The notes under the pieces: model-generated | Told to the model about the DNA's origin: nothing | The model's database searches: none | What the model saw: only the letters and a program-made list of their open reading frames with translations | Shown: in pieces, positions 8,731 to 19,446 of the stretch | Position numbering within the stretch: position 1 is the first letter of the stretch | How the letters are laid out: every line of letters starts with the position of its first letter | Made by a program: the position numbers and the translations under genes | Assembly (NCBI GenBank): GCA_018257865.1 | Contig: JAEUBA010000170.1 | Span: forward strand, 1 to 34,040 | DNA from: Stereocaulon alpinum | Lineage: Eukaryota; Ascomycota; Lecanoromycetes; Lecanorales; Stereocaulaceae | Direction of reading: 5' to 3' | Length of the DNA stretch: 34,040 nucleotides

Positions 8731-10720
8731 AGAAAGTATCGACCCTAATACATATAAGTAGTTTCCTATTAGCTAGGACTACTAGGCTTTCTAGGGTAGC
8801 AGCGATAAAAATCCGTAATAATATTAGCTACGTTTTTAAATTTATTGCTATCCGTATTATACTATTAACGGTTAGGTTTCGCTTCGCCTTTCTACTAGAC
8901 GTAGAACTACAGCCGGCGGTTCTTACCTATCTATTAGGCGTCTAATATCTTATCCAGTTCCTACTCCTCTTTATTATTAATAATTACCGGCCCTAGCGGT
9001 TTAGCGCGTTATCTAGGTAGGGGATTACTCGCAGCCTTATATAATAGGCTAAGGTAGAATATATTATAAATCTATATACTTACTAGGAGCTCTAGGCGGT
9101 AGGAATATCCTACTTTCTCTATAACTTTAAATAGCCCTAGTATCTTATCGTCTAGCTTCTTACTTAGCCGTACCGTAGTAATATTCCTACTAGATAGGAA
9201 GACTAAATCTCCTACTTCGTAGGATATATTAGATCGGTAGTAATTCGCTTAGTCTATTATCCTTTTACGGCTCTAGGCGGACTATTCCTTAATAAATTCT
9301 AATATATCTACTATTTTATCCGTAATATTATTAGCCTTAGCAGCCTACGTCCTTTCTTAGGCGGAGGGGCTAGGCTCTATTAGCAGCGAGAAAGATATAC
9401 GGGGATAGAAGCCTTTATTAGCGAAGAAAGGAGATATACTAGTAGCGTTAGCGATAGTATTATTATTAGTAAATTTAGCGATAGGTAGCTAATATAACTA
9501 ATTATCCTATATATAGGAGTAGTATATCCTTAATTATTACTCGATATCCTAATTAGCCCTTTTAGTTTATCTATTAGTTTCTAGGTGGAACGCTATAGAT
9601 AGCTTTACTTTAATTCGTAACCGCTTATATAAGGCCTTCTATACTAATAAGATAAACTATAGGCCTCGATCTAATACTATTAAATTAGGTAGACCGTAGG
9701 TACGGAAGACGTAGTTAAGTAAGATATCTACCGTAGCCTCTATAGAGATTCCTTCGTCCGTAGCTATATATAGGGCGTAGTACCGTTCCTTAGTAAGGCG
9801 ATCTACTAGTATATAAATAGCGTTGCGATTATTAGATATTAGAAGACCGGTAATAAAGTCTATTAAGATATCCTACTAACGCTATTCTAAAGTTAGTAGG
9901 GGTTATAGGAGTCTATTATACTAATCTCTTAGTACTTTACTTCTTTAATACGTATAGTAGTTACGGATATAGCGTACTACTTCCTCTTTTATACTTAGCT
10001 AGTAGAATTAACGCTTTAGAATCTCTAGTATACAGTCCCTTCCTAAGTGACCGCTTACGGGGAGATTATAGCTTTCCTTTATAAGTTTAATATAGAGTTT
10101 TAGTAAATTAGGGACCTAAAGGCGTTCTTTATAGAAGAGGGTATAATAGCGTTAGGAGTAGTACCTTAGGTTAATACCCTTAAAGATTTAGGTAGGATTC
10201 TTTTTAATAGCCTCTTATATCCGCGTATAGTCCTTATTATCCTAATTCGCTAATATAATTCTAGCGTAGAGAGGTAAGTCCTTATCTATTAGTATATTAA
10301 TTTACTCCTCTATAGGCTTACCCCCCTCCTCAGCTTCTTAGTCTACTAAGAAGGTTAGATTATAACCTTAGAAATACTTAGGTAATAATAGTATATAATA
10401 CTAGTACTTTAGATATAAGTTATCCTTATTAGTAGGTACTAAGTTAGGTAACTTAGTTAAGGTATCTACTTTCCTATTTAACTTCCTAGTATAGTATATA
10501 ATTTTAAAGTTATAGTCTATTAACTTCTTAGCCTATCTAGCTTAGCGGCGTGTTAGCTCCTTTATCTATATAAAGTATTCTAAGCTCTTATAATCGGTGA
10601 AGATCTAGATCGAAATATCTATTAACTCGAGTTTAGGGCGCTAGTACTCTAGGTAGCGAACTATCGCTAGCAGTTCCTTATTATAGATCTCGTAATTATA
10701 TTCTACTAGTAGCAAGTTCT
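8731..10720 (-). pseudogene. Chromovirus B RNase H (C-terminal part), integrase and chromodomain
   Basis: From the right, the minus strand reads KNLLLVEYNYEIYNKELLAI (10717-10658), the classic Gypsy RNase H block. It then gives IFTDYKSLEYF (about 10605-10570), and DYNFKIIYYTRKLNRKVDTL (about 10520-10460). The integrase spans roughly 10270-9100. Near 8960-8780 a chromodomain is readable: KILDAQQIGKNRRLQFYVQQ followed by KGEAKPNR. It ends beside the PPT. RNase H removes the RNA strand during cDNA synthesis. The first half of RNase H lies beyond mariner G at 14272-14430 and joins in frame after removal of G plus one TA. Confidence 0.85.
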
Positions 10721-10722
10721 TA

Positions 10723-10824
10723 CCCATATTCTAACAATCTCGCAACTTTCAAAATTTTCCCGTAGCGCCCCTACCAAATTTGGCTATAAAACCTACGCAA
10801 CCTTCTATAGCTACTAACACGCCT
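10723..10824 (+). repeat. Left terminal inverted repeat of mariner G
   Basis: This matches the reverse complement of 14168-14269 with about three C/T differences. It retains CpA at many places (for example CAACTTTCAAAA), and so does the sequence just inside to about 10860. This end is therefore much less RIP-mutated than the body of the element. Confidence 0.95.
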
Positions 10825-10989
10825 AGAAACACCCCTAAACAGGCAGAATTAAGGCTAGCAACGCGTATAATTAGTCCTTCCTTAGTATAGCTACTTTATA
10901 ATAATTACGCTAACCTCTTATACCCCCTAGTCCTTCGCTGCTATATATCTACCTCTCTCCTCTATATATAAAGACTATATCTAGTACTA

Positions 10990-11960
10990 CCTCTTTACTA
11001 GATTAGATCTAATTATAATAGCTAGTATTAAGAGTTACTTACCTTAGACTATACGTAAATATCGACGTCTTATTAATATATTTAGCTTCTATACCCCTAA
11101 GCGCTATATAAAATAGGGTCTGCTATATAAAATTCTTTCTACTTAGGGAGAGAGTCTCTATATTTTCCTAGCTATAAAGCTATAGGCTTATTTAGATAAG
11201 ATATAGCTATTCCTCTTTAATATATAGGGGGTTCTTATTTCGATTAAGCTAGTCTCTAAACTACTATAAAAGATAAAGATTAGTAGAAAGTCTCTATATA
11301 GGGAGGCTATAAAACGCTTATATAAGTACTACTATAGCTTTAAGCTCGTAATAAGTGCTATAACTTATAATATAATTATCTACTTAGATAAGAGTAGTAC
11401 TAATAAGTATACCGCCTATTAAAAGCGTAGGTAGGCCCCGTTTAGAATTATTCCTTAGGTAAAATAGCTACTAAAATACTCTAAGAGATAGAGTATTCTT
11501 CTAGCTTATTACTTAGATAGAGTTCTCGCCTATACTATATATTATAGTAGTATTAATAGACTAATCTTCGCTTACTTCCTTAAAGAGTAAGTCCTCCCTT
11601 ATTATAGTCCTTTCCCTAGTTTAAGATTAGTACTTCTTATAGATAACTATTTAATATATCTGGTATTAAGAATTAAAGAGCTTTATAATAAAGCTAGTAT
11701 TATAGTCTAGTATTTACCCCCGTACTCGCTAGACTTTAACCCTATTAAAGAGCTCTTTTTAGTAGCTAAGGCTTAGATAAAGCGATACTACGAGATAGTA
11801 TATACTATATCCTTTAAGGAGTTTATATATACTACTATTACTACTTCTAATAAGCCCTAGAACGCTAGGGCTTACTTCTAATATATAGGCTATATAGTTG
11901 GTAGTAGTAATTCTATATAGAAGTACTAGAGGGTAAGGCCCCGCTTAAGGCTTAAATAAG
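10990..11960 (+). pseudogene. Tc1/mariner DD34E transposase
   Basis: The plus-strand translation shows YLDKSSTNKYTAYQKR with the first catalytic Asp codon at 11387-11389. VLLIDNYLIYL follows, with the second Asp at 11642-11644. YLPPYSPDFNPIKELF carries a Lys codon (11747-11749) where the third acidic residue belongs. The second and third sites are 35 codons apart, giving DD34E spacing. AAA in place of GAA is a RIP-type change. The enzyme would cut and paste the element at TA targets through its inverted repeats. The N-terminal part (about 11000-11300) would hold the helix-turn-helix DNA-binding region but is too eroded to assign. Numerous TAA/TAG stops make it non-functional. Confidence 0.88.
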
Positions 11961-13149
11961 GTTCTTAGCGGTAAATCCCCCGTAAATAATACTACTTTTA
12001 CTAATTAGTACCCTACCTTCGATCTCTAATATAATTTAATAATTTTAATACTATTAGAAAGCCTATAATTAACGTAACTATTCGTCTAAGTCTTAAAAGA
12101 TTATCTAGTATAGTAAGGAAGGAATACTAGTAGAAAGACTAATTAAGTATTATAATAGACCCTAAATAGGTATTCCTAAGTACTAAGACTAATATACTAA
12201 GCCCTAACTTTAACTAAAGTCTAATCTATAAAATACTTACTTTTAGTAAGTATTTAGATTTCGCTACCTCTACTATTTAGTCTTAGGTCGTCTAGGGGCT
12301 CTTCCTTAATACCTACTAAGGCTATATTAACTAGATTATCTAAAGAGCTTTTCTAGCTACTATTCTAACGCTCCTTAAGCTAGGTTTTTACCTCTATAGC
12401 GAGTCTCTTTCCTAATCTTAGTAGAATCTATATACGAATCTAGTTAGAATTCTTAAACTTATATATATCTCTTACTATCTATATCTCTTTCTTAACGATT
12501 CTAAGTACTAACGTAATAATAGATTATTCGCTATAATTCCTCCTAATCTACTAGTAAAAATACTCCCTCTATAACCGTCCTATATTTCCCTTAACCTAGA
12601 CTAGGCTACTACCTTAGGCGGGCTTATAGTATTTTTTAGCGGTAGAAGGATAAGATAGTAGTCTTATTTATATTTAACGCTAAGGTAGTATTAGCTTAGG
12701 CGGAGGAGCTTACTAAGTAGAAGCTTAGTAAAAAAATAAGTTACTATAAGGATATTACCTAGGATAAAAAGAAGGTTATTAGACTAGATAGTATAGATAT
12801 TACGTTAGTAGCGCTAGCGGTTACTAGGGATTACTAAGGTTCTACTAGTATAATATTACTATTTAAAAACCTAGTAGTAATACTATTAGCGGTATAGCTT
12901 CTTTATTTACTATCTCCTTCTTTATATCCTTCTACCTTTTCTTTACGCCTTATACTTAGGAGTATATTAAGAAGAGCTTAATCTTAGTCGCCTTTAGAGG
13001 ATTATTAATAGTAATACTACTCTTCCCCTTTATTAAGGCCGTATTCTAGTCGTAAATTTATTTATTAAAAAGTTTAAGATATATATAAGAAGCTCCCTTT
13101 AGTTACTAGTAATAGTAGTTCTTATTACTATATATAGTAGAGTTATAAA
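11961..13149. other. Interior of mariner G, 1.2 kb, coding status unclear
   Basis: Both strands can be read for long stretches if TAA and TAG are ignored, which is expected because RIP also removes TGA. A plus-strand frame at about 12595-12915 (VVLFIFNAKVVLA near 12660, KKKVIRLDSIDITLVALAV near 12768-12820) is compositionally plausible. So is the continuation of the minus-strand gene from 13150 down to about 12900. I cannot choose between them. Confidence 0.3.
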
Positions 13150-14010
13150 ACTATCTCTTTATTAACTTATATCTATTTCGACCCTTCTTCTTATCTAATT
13201 CTTTTATTCTTTAATAAAATTCTTTTTACTTAGTAGTAGTACTTATCCTTAGTTAAGTCTACCTCTTCTTACCTTTCTAGGGCTTCTTCTTCTTCTTCTT
13301 TCTCTTTAATTCTAAGTCTAAATCTAAGTCTAAATCCTCTAAGGAAGAGGTCTTAGTAGAGGATAGATTATTAGATAAAAACTAATATTTATCCTTTTAA
13401 CCCTTATACTTCTTTTTTAGTAGTAATATAAGTATAGAAGGAGTAGGACTCTTACTATCTAAAGAAGCCTCCTTTTAATTATACTTATATAGTATCTTTA
13501 CTATAATACCTTTTTTTTTATCCTTAAGCTACCTCTTTATAATACTACTAATATTATTCTACTTATTAGGGTCTCCGTACTATATAGTAATATTAGCCTA
13601 GTTCCTTAAGTAAGTAACTACTATAGTAGTATACTAAAGAACTATCTTATATCCTTTAATATTAGCCTTTTTAGAGACCTTAATAATAGAGTCTCCGCTA
13701 AAGGTATTATAATCGAATTCTTCTAAAGACTTTATATTAAAGAATACCTCTTTACCTCGCTATAATACCGACTAACTAACCGTATAGGGCGGAATAATTA
13801 GCTTAGGACTTAGTTAACTCTACTAGCGCGCTAAAACCTTATTAATACTTAAGGCTTAGGGTAAAGCGGAGGTAGAAGCGGGGGCGGAGGTAGAGGCTAG
13901 GGCGGAGGCGCTAGGTTAGGAAAACCCTAATAGATCCTTAGTAGTAGTAGACTTCCTTAATATAGGCTTCCTTAGAGGTCTTTTCTATTACAGTAGCAGC
14001 AGTATAGCTG
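13150..14010 (-). pseudogene. Second coding relic in mariner G, basic and acidic-tract protein
   Basis: This is not a recognised family. The minus-strand frame is convergent to the transposase. It shows a basic start (KRPLRKPILRK near 14000), and an Ala/Ser/Pro/Thr tract (SASALASTSAPASTSALP, about 13910-13855). A compact conserved-looking block follows (FDYNTFSGDSIIKVSKKANI, about 13715-13655). There is then a polar region, an Asp/Glu run followed by Lys (DLDLDLELKRKKKKK, about 13328-13285) and more Lys/Arg-rich sequence. The mixed acidic and basic low-complexity tail suggests a nuclear or DNA-binding accessory protein, but that is inference. All interruptions are TAA or TAG. It lies wholly between the inverted repeats, so it belongs to G or is cargo captured by G. 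Confidence 0.45.
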
Positions 14011-14167
14011 GTAGAGGTCTTCCTCTAGAAGAACGCCCTAGCGGTCGTATAGCAGCGTTAAAAATAGCTTTAGCAGTAGCGTTAGGGTTATTTAGAATAT
14101 AGGATCTTCTAGTAATACTATAGCGGGGCTTTATTACTACTATTTTAGGAAGCTTTTATAAAGAAAT

Positions 14168-14269
14168 AGGCGTGTTAGTAGCTATAGAAGGTTACGTAGG
14201 TTTTATAGCCAAATTTGGTAGGGGCGCTACGGGAAAATTTTGAAAGTTGCGAGATTATTAGAATATAGG
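14168..14269 (-). repeat. Right terminal inverted repeat of mariner G
   Basis: This is the 102-bp inverted partner of 10723-10824, followed by the TA TSD (14270-14271). A 62-codon minus-strand open frame (14363 to 14175) starts in chromovirus B RNase H and runs into this repeat. It is a chance chimera and not a gene. Confidence 0.95.
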
Positions 14270-14271
14270 TA

Positions 14272-15700
14272 CTATAGAATACTACTAGGTGCAGTACTCT
14301 ATCGTCGTCCGCTTGCGATAATACTCTACCGTTAACGTAGTCTGAGGAGTCTGTCTCTAGCACCGCTGGTCGAGATCTTTTATAGTACCTTAGTACTAAG
14401 GCACTAGTTACTAAATCCTTTATCTCTTTAAAGGCTAATTAATATACTTCGGACTAATAGAACGGGTAATCTTTTTTAGTAAGTACTACTAATAGTTTTA
14501 CCGTCTTTAAGAAGTCCTTAATAAATTAACGGTAGAAGTTATAGAAGCTAACGAATACTTATACCTCCTTTAGGTAGGTAGGGGCTTCTTAGTTAGTAAC
14601 TACTTCGACCTTATTAGGGTCTATTCTCAGTCTACTAGTAGATACTATTAATCCCAAAAACTTCGTCTCTTATATATAGAATTTATATTTATTAATATCT
14701 ACCTAAAGGCCTACTTCGCGCAGTTATATAAGGACCTTTCTAATATACTTTTAGTACTCCTTCTTAGTCTTACTATAAATTAGGATATTATCTAAGTATA
14801 CTTAGTAAAAGTTATTAAGATACTTAAATAAGGTATTATTTATATATTACTAGTAGGAGGTAGGGCCTCCGGTTAGTCTAAAAGGTAATATATAGTATTT
14901 AAACGCTTTAAAAGAAGTAGTAAAGGTAGTATAGTCCTTACTATCTAGATATATTCTAAGCTTATTAAATATAGTAATAATATTAAGCTTAGTAAGGTAC
15001 TTATAACCTACTATATAAGCTAAGGCTTCTTTAATTAATAGGATTAGATAGTAGTTTTAAATTATAATAGTATTAAGTCTATAGTAGTCTACGTAGAATC
15101 TTAAGCTACTATCCTTCTTCTATATAAATAGTACTAGGGATATATATAGGGTAGTACTTAGTAAGATAAAGCCCTTCTTAAGGTTCTCTTTAAGGTATTC
15201 TTTCACCTTCTATAGCTTAAAGCTAGATATTAGGTATAATTAGCTTTATAGTAGCTTCTTCCCTAGCTCTAATTCGATCTTATAATTATATAGTTAATAT
15301 AGAGGGAGAACCTTTACCTTATCTTTATTAAAGATATTAATTAAGTTATAGTACTCCTTTAGGAGCTTCTTTTTAATATTATCCTTAGTCTAAACAGTAG
15401 TCTCGCGTATTACTTCTATAGGGATATCTTTTCTTAGTTTACGTTCTATTCCTGCTAGGGTTATAGAGAAGTACTGAACTTAGTACTTCTTTAGATTCTA
15501 AGCTAGTAGGTGGAAAGCTACTATACTAATTTAACTAATATCTATTGCCTTATTTTCTTTAGGCGGGGGAGGAGTAGGCTAAGGGGTACTAACCTTCTTT
15601 AGTTTAGGTTTTACTATAGCGATCTTAGTAGGCTTTACTAACTTTAAGGAAGTTAATTTAGCTATAACTCCTAAACTAGAGGTAGGCGGCTTAGGCGTAG
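14272..15700 (-). pseudogene. Chromovirus B reverse transcriptase and start of RNase H
   Basis: The minus strand reads YYILPFRLTGGPTSYQ (about 14900-14850), then YLNNFYQVYLDNILIYSKTK (about 14820-14760), the Gypsy YLDDIL box with the second Asp changed to Asn. KFLGLIVSTSRLRIDP follows (about 14670-14620). The RNase H start, LETDSSDYVNGRVLSQ, is at 14360-14313 and keeps the first catalytic Asp. The module makes cDNA from the element RNA. The frame continues beyond mariner G at 10720. Confidence 0.88.
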
Positions 15701-17480
15701 GTATACTAGTATAGTTATAACGCCCTAGTACGAAGATAATATGATTATCTACTATATCTAGTAGGACCTTATACTTATTTATCTATAGCTTACTAAGGAT
15801 AATATATTAATTACCTAAGTTAGTAATAAGTATAGGTACGGTAGACTCTATATAATCGCTAACTTATATAGAAGGGTAGATTATATAGGTAATAGGCTTC
15901 CTTCTTATTTTACTATTATATCCGCAAAGGTATCGGGGTTTAGAAAGGGGAATAGGGATAATATTAAGGGTATCGGAAAGGATTTATACTTCTTTTTTAT
16001 TAATAAATAAGTATATAGTAGTACTAGTATTAGTAAAAGCTTTTAATTTATATTCCTTATCCTAAGCTATTAAGGTAATAGGATATATAAATAAACGCCT
16101 ACTAAAGGGATTATAGAATTCTACGGATAATAAGAATAGTAGGTCTTTAGGGGCGACTTCCCTAAGGATAGCTAGTTTTTTAAATCTAATAACTCCTTAA
16201 CTTCTCTAGTATCTCTAACGTCCTTATCTTCGCTAGCGACTTCTTATACTACTTCGTAAAGATACTTAGGGTATTCGGTAGTAAAGTAGCCTTCCTTATT
16301 ATAGTAGAAATACTTCGGCTTATCCTTTAATATAGGACGCTCCTCCTTATAATATTCCTCTTTATAGGTATTAGATAGGGAGTAGGTAGTTATACCTCTA
16401 AAGGTAACTTAGCGATTTATATAAGGGATTAGAGTAGGCGAAGGGGCTCGCTAGCTCCTTATCTTAAGGATACTACGAGGGTTAGTATTTATATAAGGCT
16501 TTATAGCAGCTTCTTTAGCTCTAATATTATATATCTCCTAATTAGCGACTGCGAGGAACTCGTTAAGGGTAGTATAGTCCTTATTTATCTTATATTTCTT
16601 AGTATAGATATCCCTTTTTAGGGTAGGGGAGATTTTCTTATATAGATCCTTAAACTAGCGCTTCGTATTAATTTTTTCTATAGTTATAAGCTAGGTAAAT
16701 TTAATCTAGAAATTATTATAGGTTATTAATCCTATTTTAAGCTTATAATATATAAGGCGGGTAGACTAGATATAGTTATAATTAAAAAAAACGCTAGTTT
16801 AGTATCTTTAAGATATTAGAGGCGTTCCTAATAGGGCTTATATAATTAGGATCTATATACTAAAGGATTAAGGTTTAAGCTTCGCTGGAGGAGTACTTAA
16901 AGTAGGTAGAGACTTATTTTAATCCTTTTTAAAAGTTAGTAGGGTATTCCTTAATAAATAGCTTTATTACTATCTTCTATAAATTATACTTAACCTTACC
17001 CTTATAATTACTAAAACGATTATAGGGATACTTAATTTTAGATAGATTAATAGGAGAGCTACTAGAGATAGGCTTAGAAAGGTAATAGTCTATTAAGGGC
17101 TAGAGATTAGTAGTAAAGGCTCTCTGCTAATATTAGGGATTAGGAGGTATAGGCGGGAGGGTATTCGCTATAAGGGCCGCTGCTATAGTAGCTTAGATAG
17201 TAGTTATTATAAAGATAGTCTAGGCCTTAGTAAAGGCTAGCGTATTACCTATATTAGTAATTAGCGGAGGGGGTATAGTAACTATTTTTTTAATAGCTTC
17301 CTTAGAGCTTAAGTCCTCTATATCTTCTAACTTAGAAGTTTTAATTAAGGGTAGGGGGTTATTAGGATCTAAAGGAGAGGGTATAGGTACTAGGAATTAA
17401 CTCTTAGATAAGAATCCTAAACAGTTAGGAGGTACGCTTTAGTATATACTCTTACGAGATAGTATATGAGTATACGGTAG
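15701..17480 (-). pseudogene. Chromovirus B gag and protease
   Basis: Minus-strand gag runs from about 17440. It is homologous to chromovirus A gag at 18099-19290; compare 16610-16800 with 18420-18610, where blocks such as TTATAGGTTATTAATCC and TTATAGGTTATAGATCC align. The nucleocapsid zinc knuckle is at about 16320-16265 and reads YFYYNKEGYFTTEYP. All four CCHC positions are now Tyr, as expected for TGC/TGT to TAC/TAT and CAC/CAT to TAC/TAT. The protease lies between this and about 15700, with its active site not clearly readable. Gag would form the particle that packages element RNA. Confidence 0.75.
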
Positions 17481-17871
17481 CGAATTTAGGTAGGGTAGAT
17501 AGGTAGGTAGAGAGACGAAGACTAAGGTACTTAGTATTTAGGTAAGTAGGGTTACTATAGTAGGATTAGAATCGTATTATTAGGTTTATAGAAATTTTCT
17601 TTAACACCCGCTAGTACTAGTAATATTATAGTAGTAGGCCGCAGCCTCTTTTAATTATTAATAGTTTATAAGCTAGTACCTCTTTAGCTTTAAAGTACCG
17701 TCCTAACGGCTTCGTCTACTAGTAACTACTCCTTATAGTCTTTACCTCTAGCGGGTTATTTAGTTTCTTCTACTACCTTAGTAGGGTCGAATAATAAGTA
17801 GGTTTATATTATTTATTTAACCTCGCTAATATACTTACGAGGGCAGGGGTAAGTTATAAGATTTATTCTAA
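17481..17871 (-). other. Chromovirus B 5' untranslated region
   Basis: This stretch lies between the 5' LTR and the presumed gag start. No coding signal or clear tRNA primer-binding site is seen. It is A/T-rich and RIP-mutated. Confidence 0.4.
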
Positions 17872-18093
17872 TATTAGGGGCCGGCCTAAAGCGAGTTAAT
17901 AGGGGTATTATTAGACTAGGAGAATAAATCTAAGGAAGGAAAGCTATATATATAGAGCGTATATATAATATATTAGGGACGCAGCTTAGTAGGCGCTAAG
18001 GCCAAAGGGGCCTAGCGTTAGATTAACGCTAACGTATATAAATACTAGTAAGTAACAAAGGACTAGTAAGTAACGAAAGGCTAGCCCGTAACA
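17872..18093 (-). repeat. 5' LTR of chromovirus B
   Basis: This is a 222-bp partner of 8494-8715. It keeps the TG start on the minus strand (TGTTACGGGC) that the left copy has lost to TA. It is followed by the TSD CTTAG (18094-18098). Confidence 0.92.
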
Positions 18094-18098
18094 CTTAG

Positions 18099-19300
18099 TA
18101 GCTAATTTTACCGTAGTTATTATATAATAAGTTAGTAGGTATTTTAGGGGAAGCTAGTATTACTAATATTAAAGAAGGAGGATAAGGGTAAGAAATAGTA
18201 TTCCTAAAGGAGACTTAGTAATCTATATAGGGAGCTAAGATAAAGATAGGTAAAGAGGGTTATTAGCTACTTATTTTAAAGATACTATAGGGATCTAAGG
18301 CTATCCTTATCTAAGGCTTATTTACTATTTTTTTAGATCTAATATTTTATATCTCTTAATCTAAGATTATAAGATACTTATCTAAGGTATTATAGTCTTT
18401 ATTTATCTTATAATTTTCTATATAAATACTTCTCTTTAAGGCGGGAGAGATTTTCTTATATAAATCTTTAAACTAACGCTAGGTACTAATCTTTTTAGTA
18501 GTTATTAAGTAGGTAAACTTAACTTAAAAGGTATTATAGGTTATAGATCCTATCTTAAGCTTATAGTATATATAGCGAGCGGACTAAATATAGTTATAAT
18601 TAAAAAAACGCTAATCTAATACCTTTAATATATTAGCGGTATTATATATAGGGGACGCGTAGGTTAGATCTATATATTAAAGGATTAGGGTTTTCGCCTC
18701 TCTTATAGTATACTTATAGTATATAGAGACTTACTTAACTCTATCCTAAAAATTAGTAAGGTATTCCTCTATAAAGATTTTAACCTCCCCCGTATAATTA
18801 CTAAAGTAGGATTAGGGGTATTTAATTTTTAATACTTTAATAGCTATCCCGCCTAGTATAGGCTTAGGGAGGTAGTAGTCTACTAATAGCTAGAGGTTAG
18901 TAGTAAGGGATCTTTATTAGTAGGGATTATTTAGAGGTAGGGTTAGAGTAGGGGTAGTCTACTAAGATTAGGATTCTACTAAAGCTATTATAATAATAGT
19001 AGTAATAATAGCTTACTAAGTTAAGGTAAAGATAGATATTTAGTTAGCTATCCTATTACTTAATAGGGGAATAGTAATAGTATTTTTAGTAGGAGGGTTA
19101 TTTTTAATATCCCTAAAGATATCTTTTAAGCTTAAGTCCTCTAAGGCTTTTAGTTTAGAATTCTTAATTAATAGTAGAGGATTATTAGGGTTAGAAGAGG
19201 AAGGTATAAGTATTAAGGATTAACTCCTTAAGGTAGATAGAAATCTTAGCTAGTTAGGGGGTATACTTTAATATATACTCTTATAAAGTAGTATATAAGT
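18099..19300 (-). pseudogene. Chromovirus A gag
   Basis: The minus strand carries a Gag relic homologous to chromovirus B gag, with readable pieces such as VSIYYKYTIREAKTLILQYI near 18730-18670. At its 3' edge (about 18130-18100) it reads NNYGKISYQ, a zinc knuckle (C-N-C-G-K type) with Cys and His converted to Tyr. Chromovirus B inserted exactly in this knuckle, and the frame resumes at 8488. Gag would have formed the nucleocapsid particle. Confidence 0.72.
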
Positions 19301-19430
19301 ATAGTAGTACGCGTATTATTAGAGTTTTTTAAGTATAGGTATTAATATAAAAGTAGTTAAGGGTTTTAAAAAAATAGGGATTTAGCTTTCTTTAAGATAT
19401 ACTAATTATTTAATTAGTAGGTACCTACTT
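19301..19430 (-). other. Chromovirus A 5' untranslated region, distal part
   Basis: A/T-rich sequence between gag and the H insertion. No gene or motif is seen. It resumes at 20651-20746 beyond H, next to the 5' LTR. Confidence 0.4.
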
Positions 19431-19446
19431 ATTAAGTAGGTAATAC

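Larger units (their letters stand above)
10723..14269 (+). mobile_element. Tc1/mariner element G (3.55 kb) with 102-bp inverted repeats
   Basis: Terminal inverted repeats of 102 bp (10723-10824 and 14168-14269) start CCCATATTCTAACAATC, with TA on both sides (10721-10722 and 14270-14271). Removing G plus one TA restores the chromovirus B RNase H frame across the site (VVFYS joined to KNLLLVEYNYE), which fixes the boundaries. It carries a DD34E transposase on the plus strand and an apparent second coding region on the minus strand. At 3.55 kb it is long compared with the 1.3-2.3 kb common for fungal Tc1/mariner elements. Confidence 0.9.
8494..18093 (-). mobile_element. Ty3/Gypsy chromovirus B, full length, inserted in A
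   Basis: Two 222-bp direct LTRs (8494-8715 and 17872-18093) bound the element, with a perfect TSD CTTAG at 8489-8493 and 18094-18098. Minus-strand order from the right: gag, protease, RT, RNase H (split by mariner G), integrase, chromodomain. About 6.05 kb remains without G. Its gag is homologous to that of A, so the two are related families. It is RIP-mutated throughout, with slightly more CpA left in the LTRs. Confidence 0.92.

Noticed and set aside
14175..14363. 62-codon open frame
   Set aside because: It begins in the chromovirus B RNase H (LETDSSDYVNG) and continues by chance into the right inverted repeat of mariner G, so it is a chimera of two elements.
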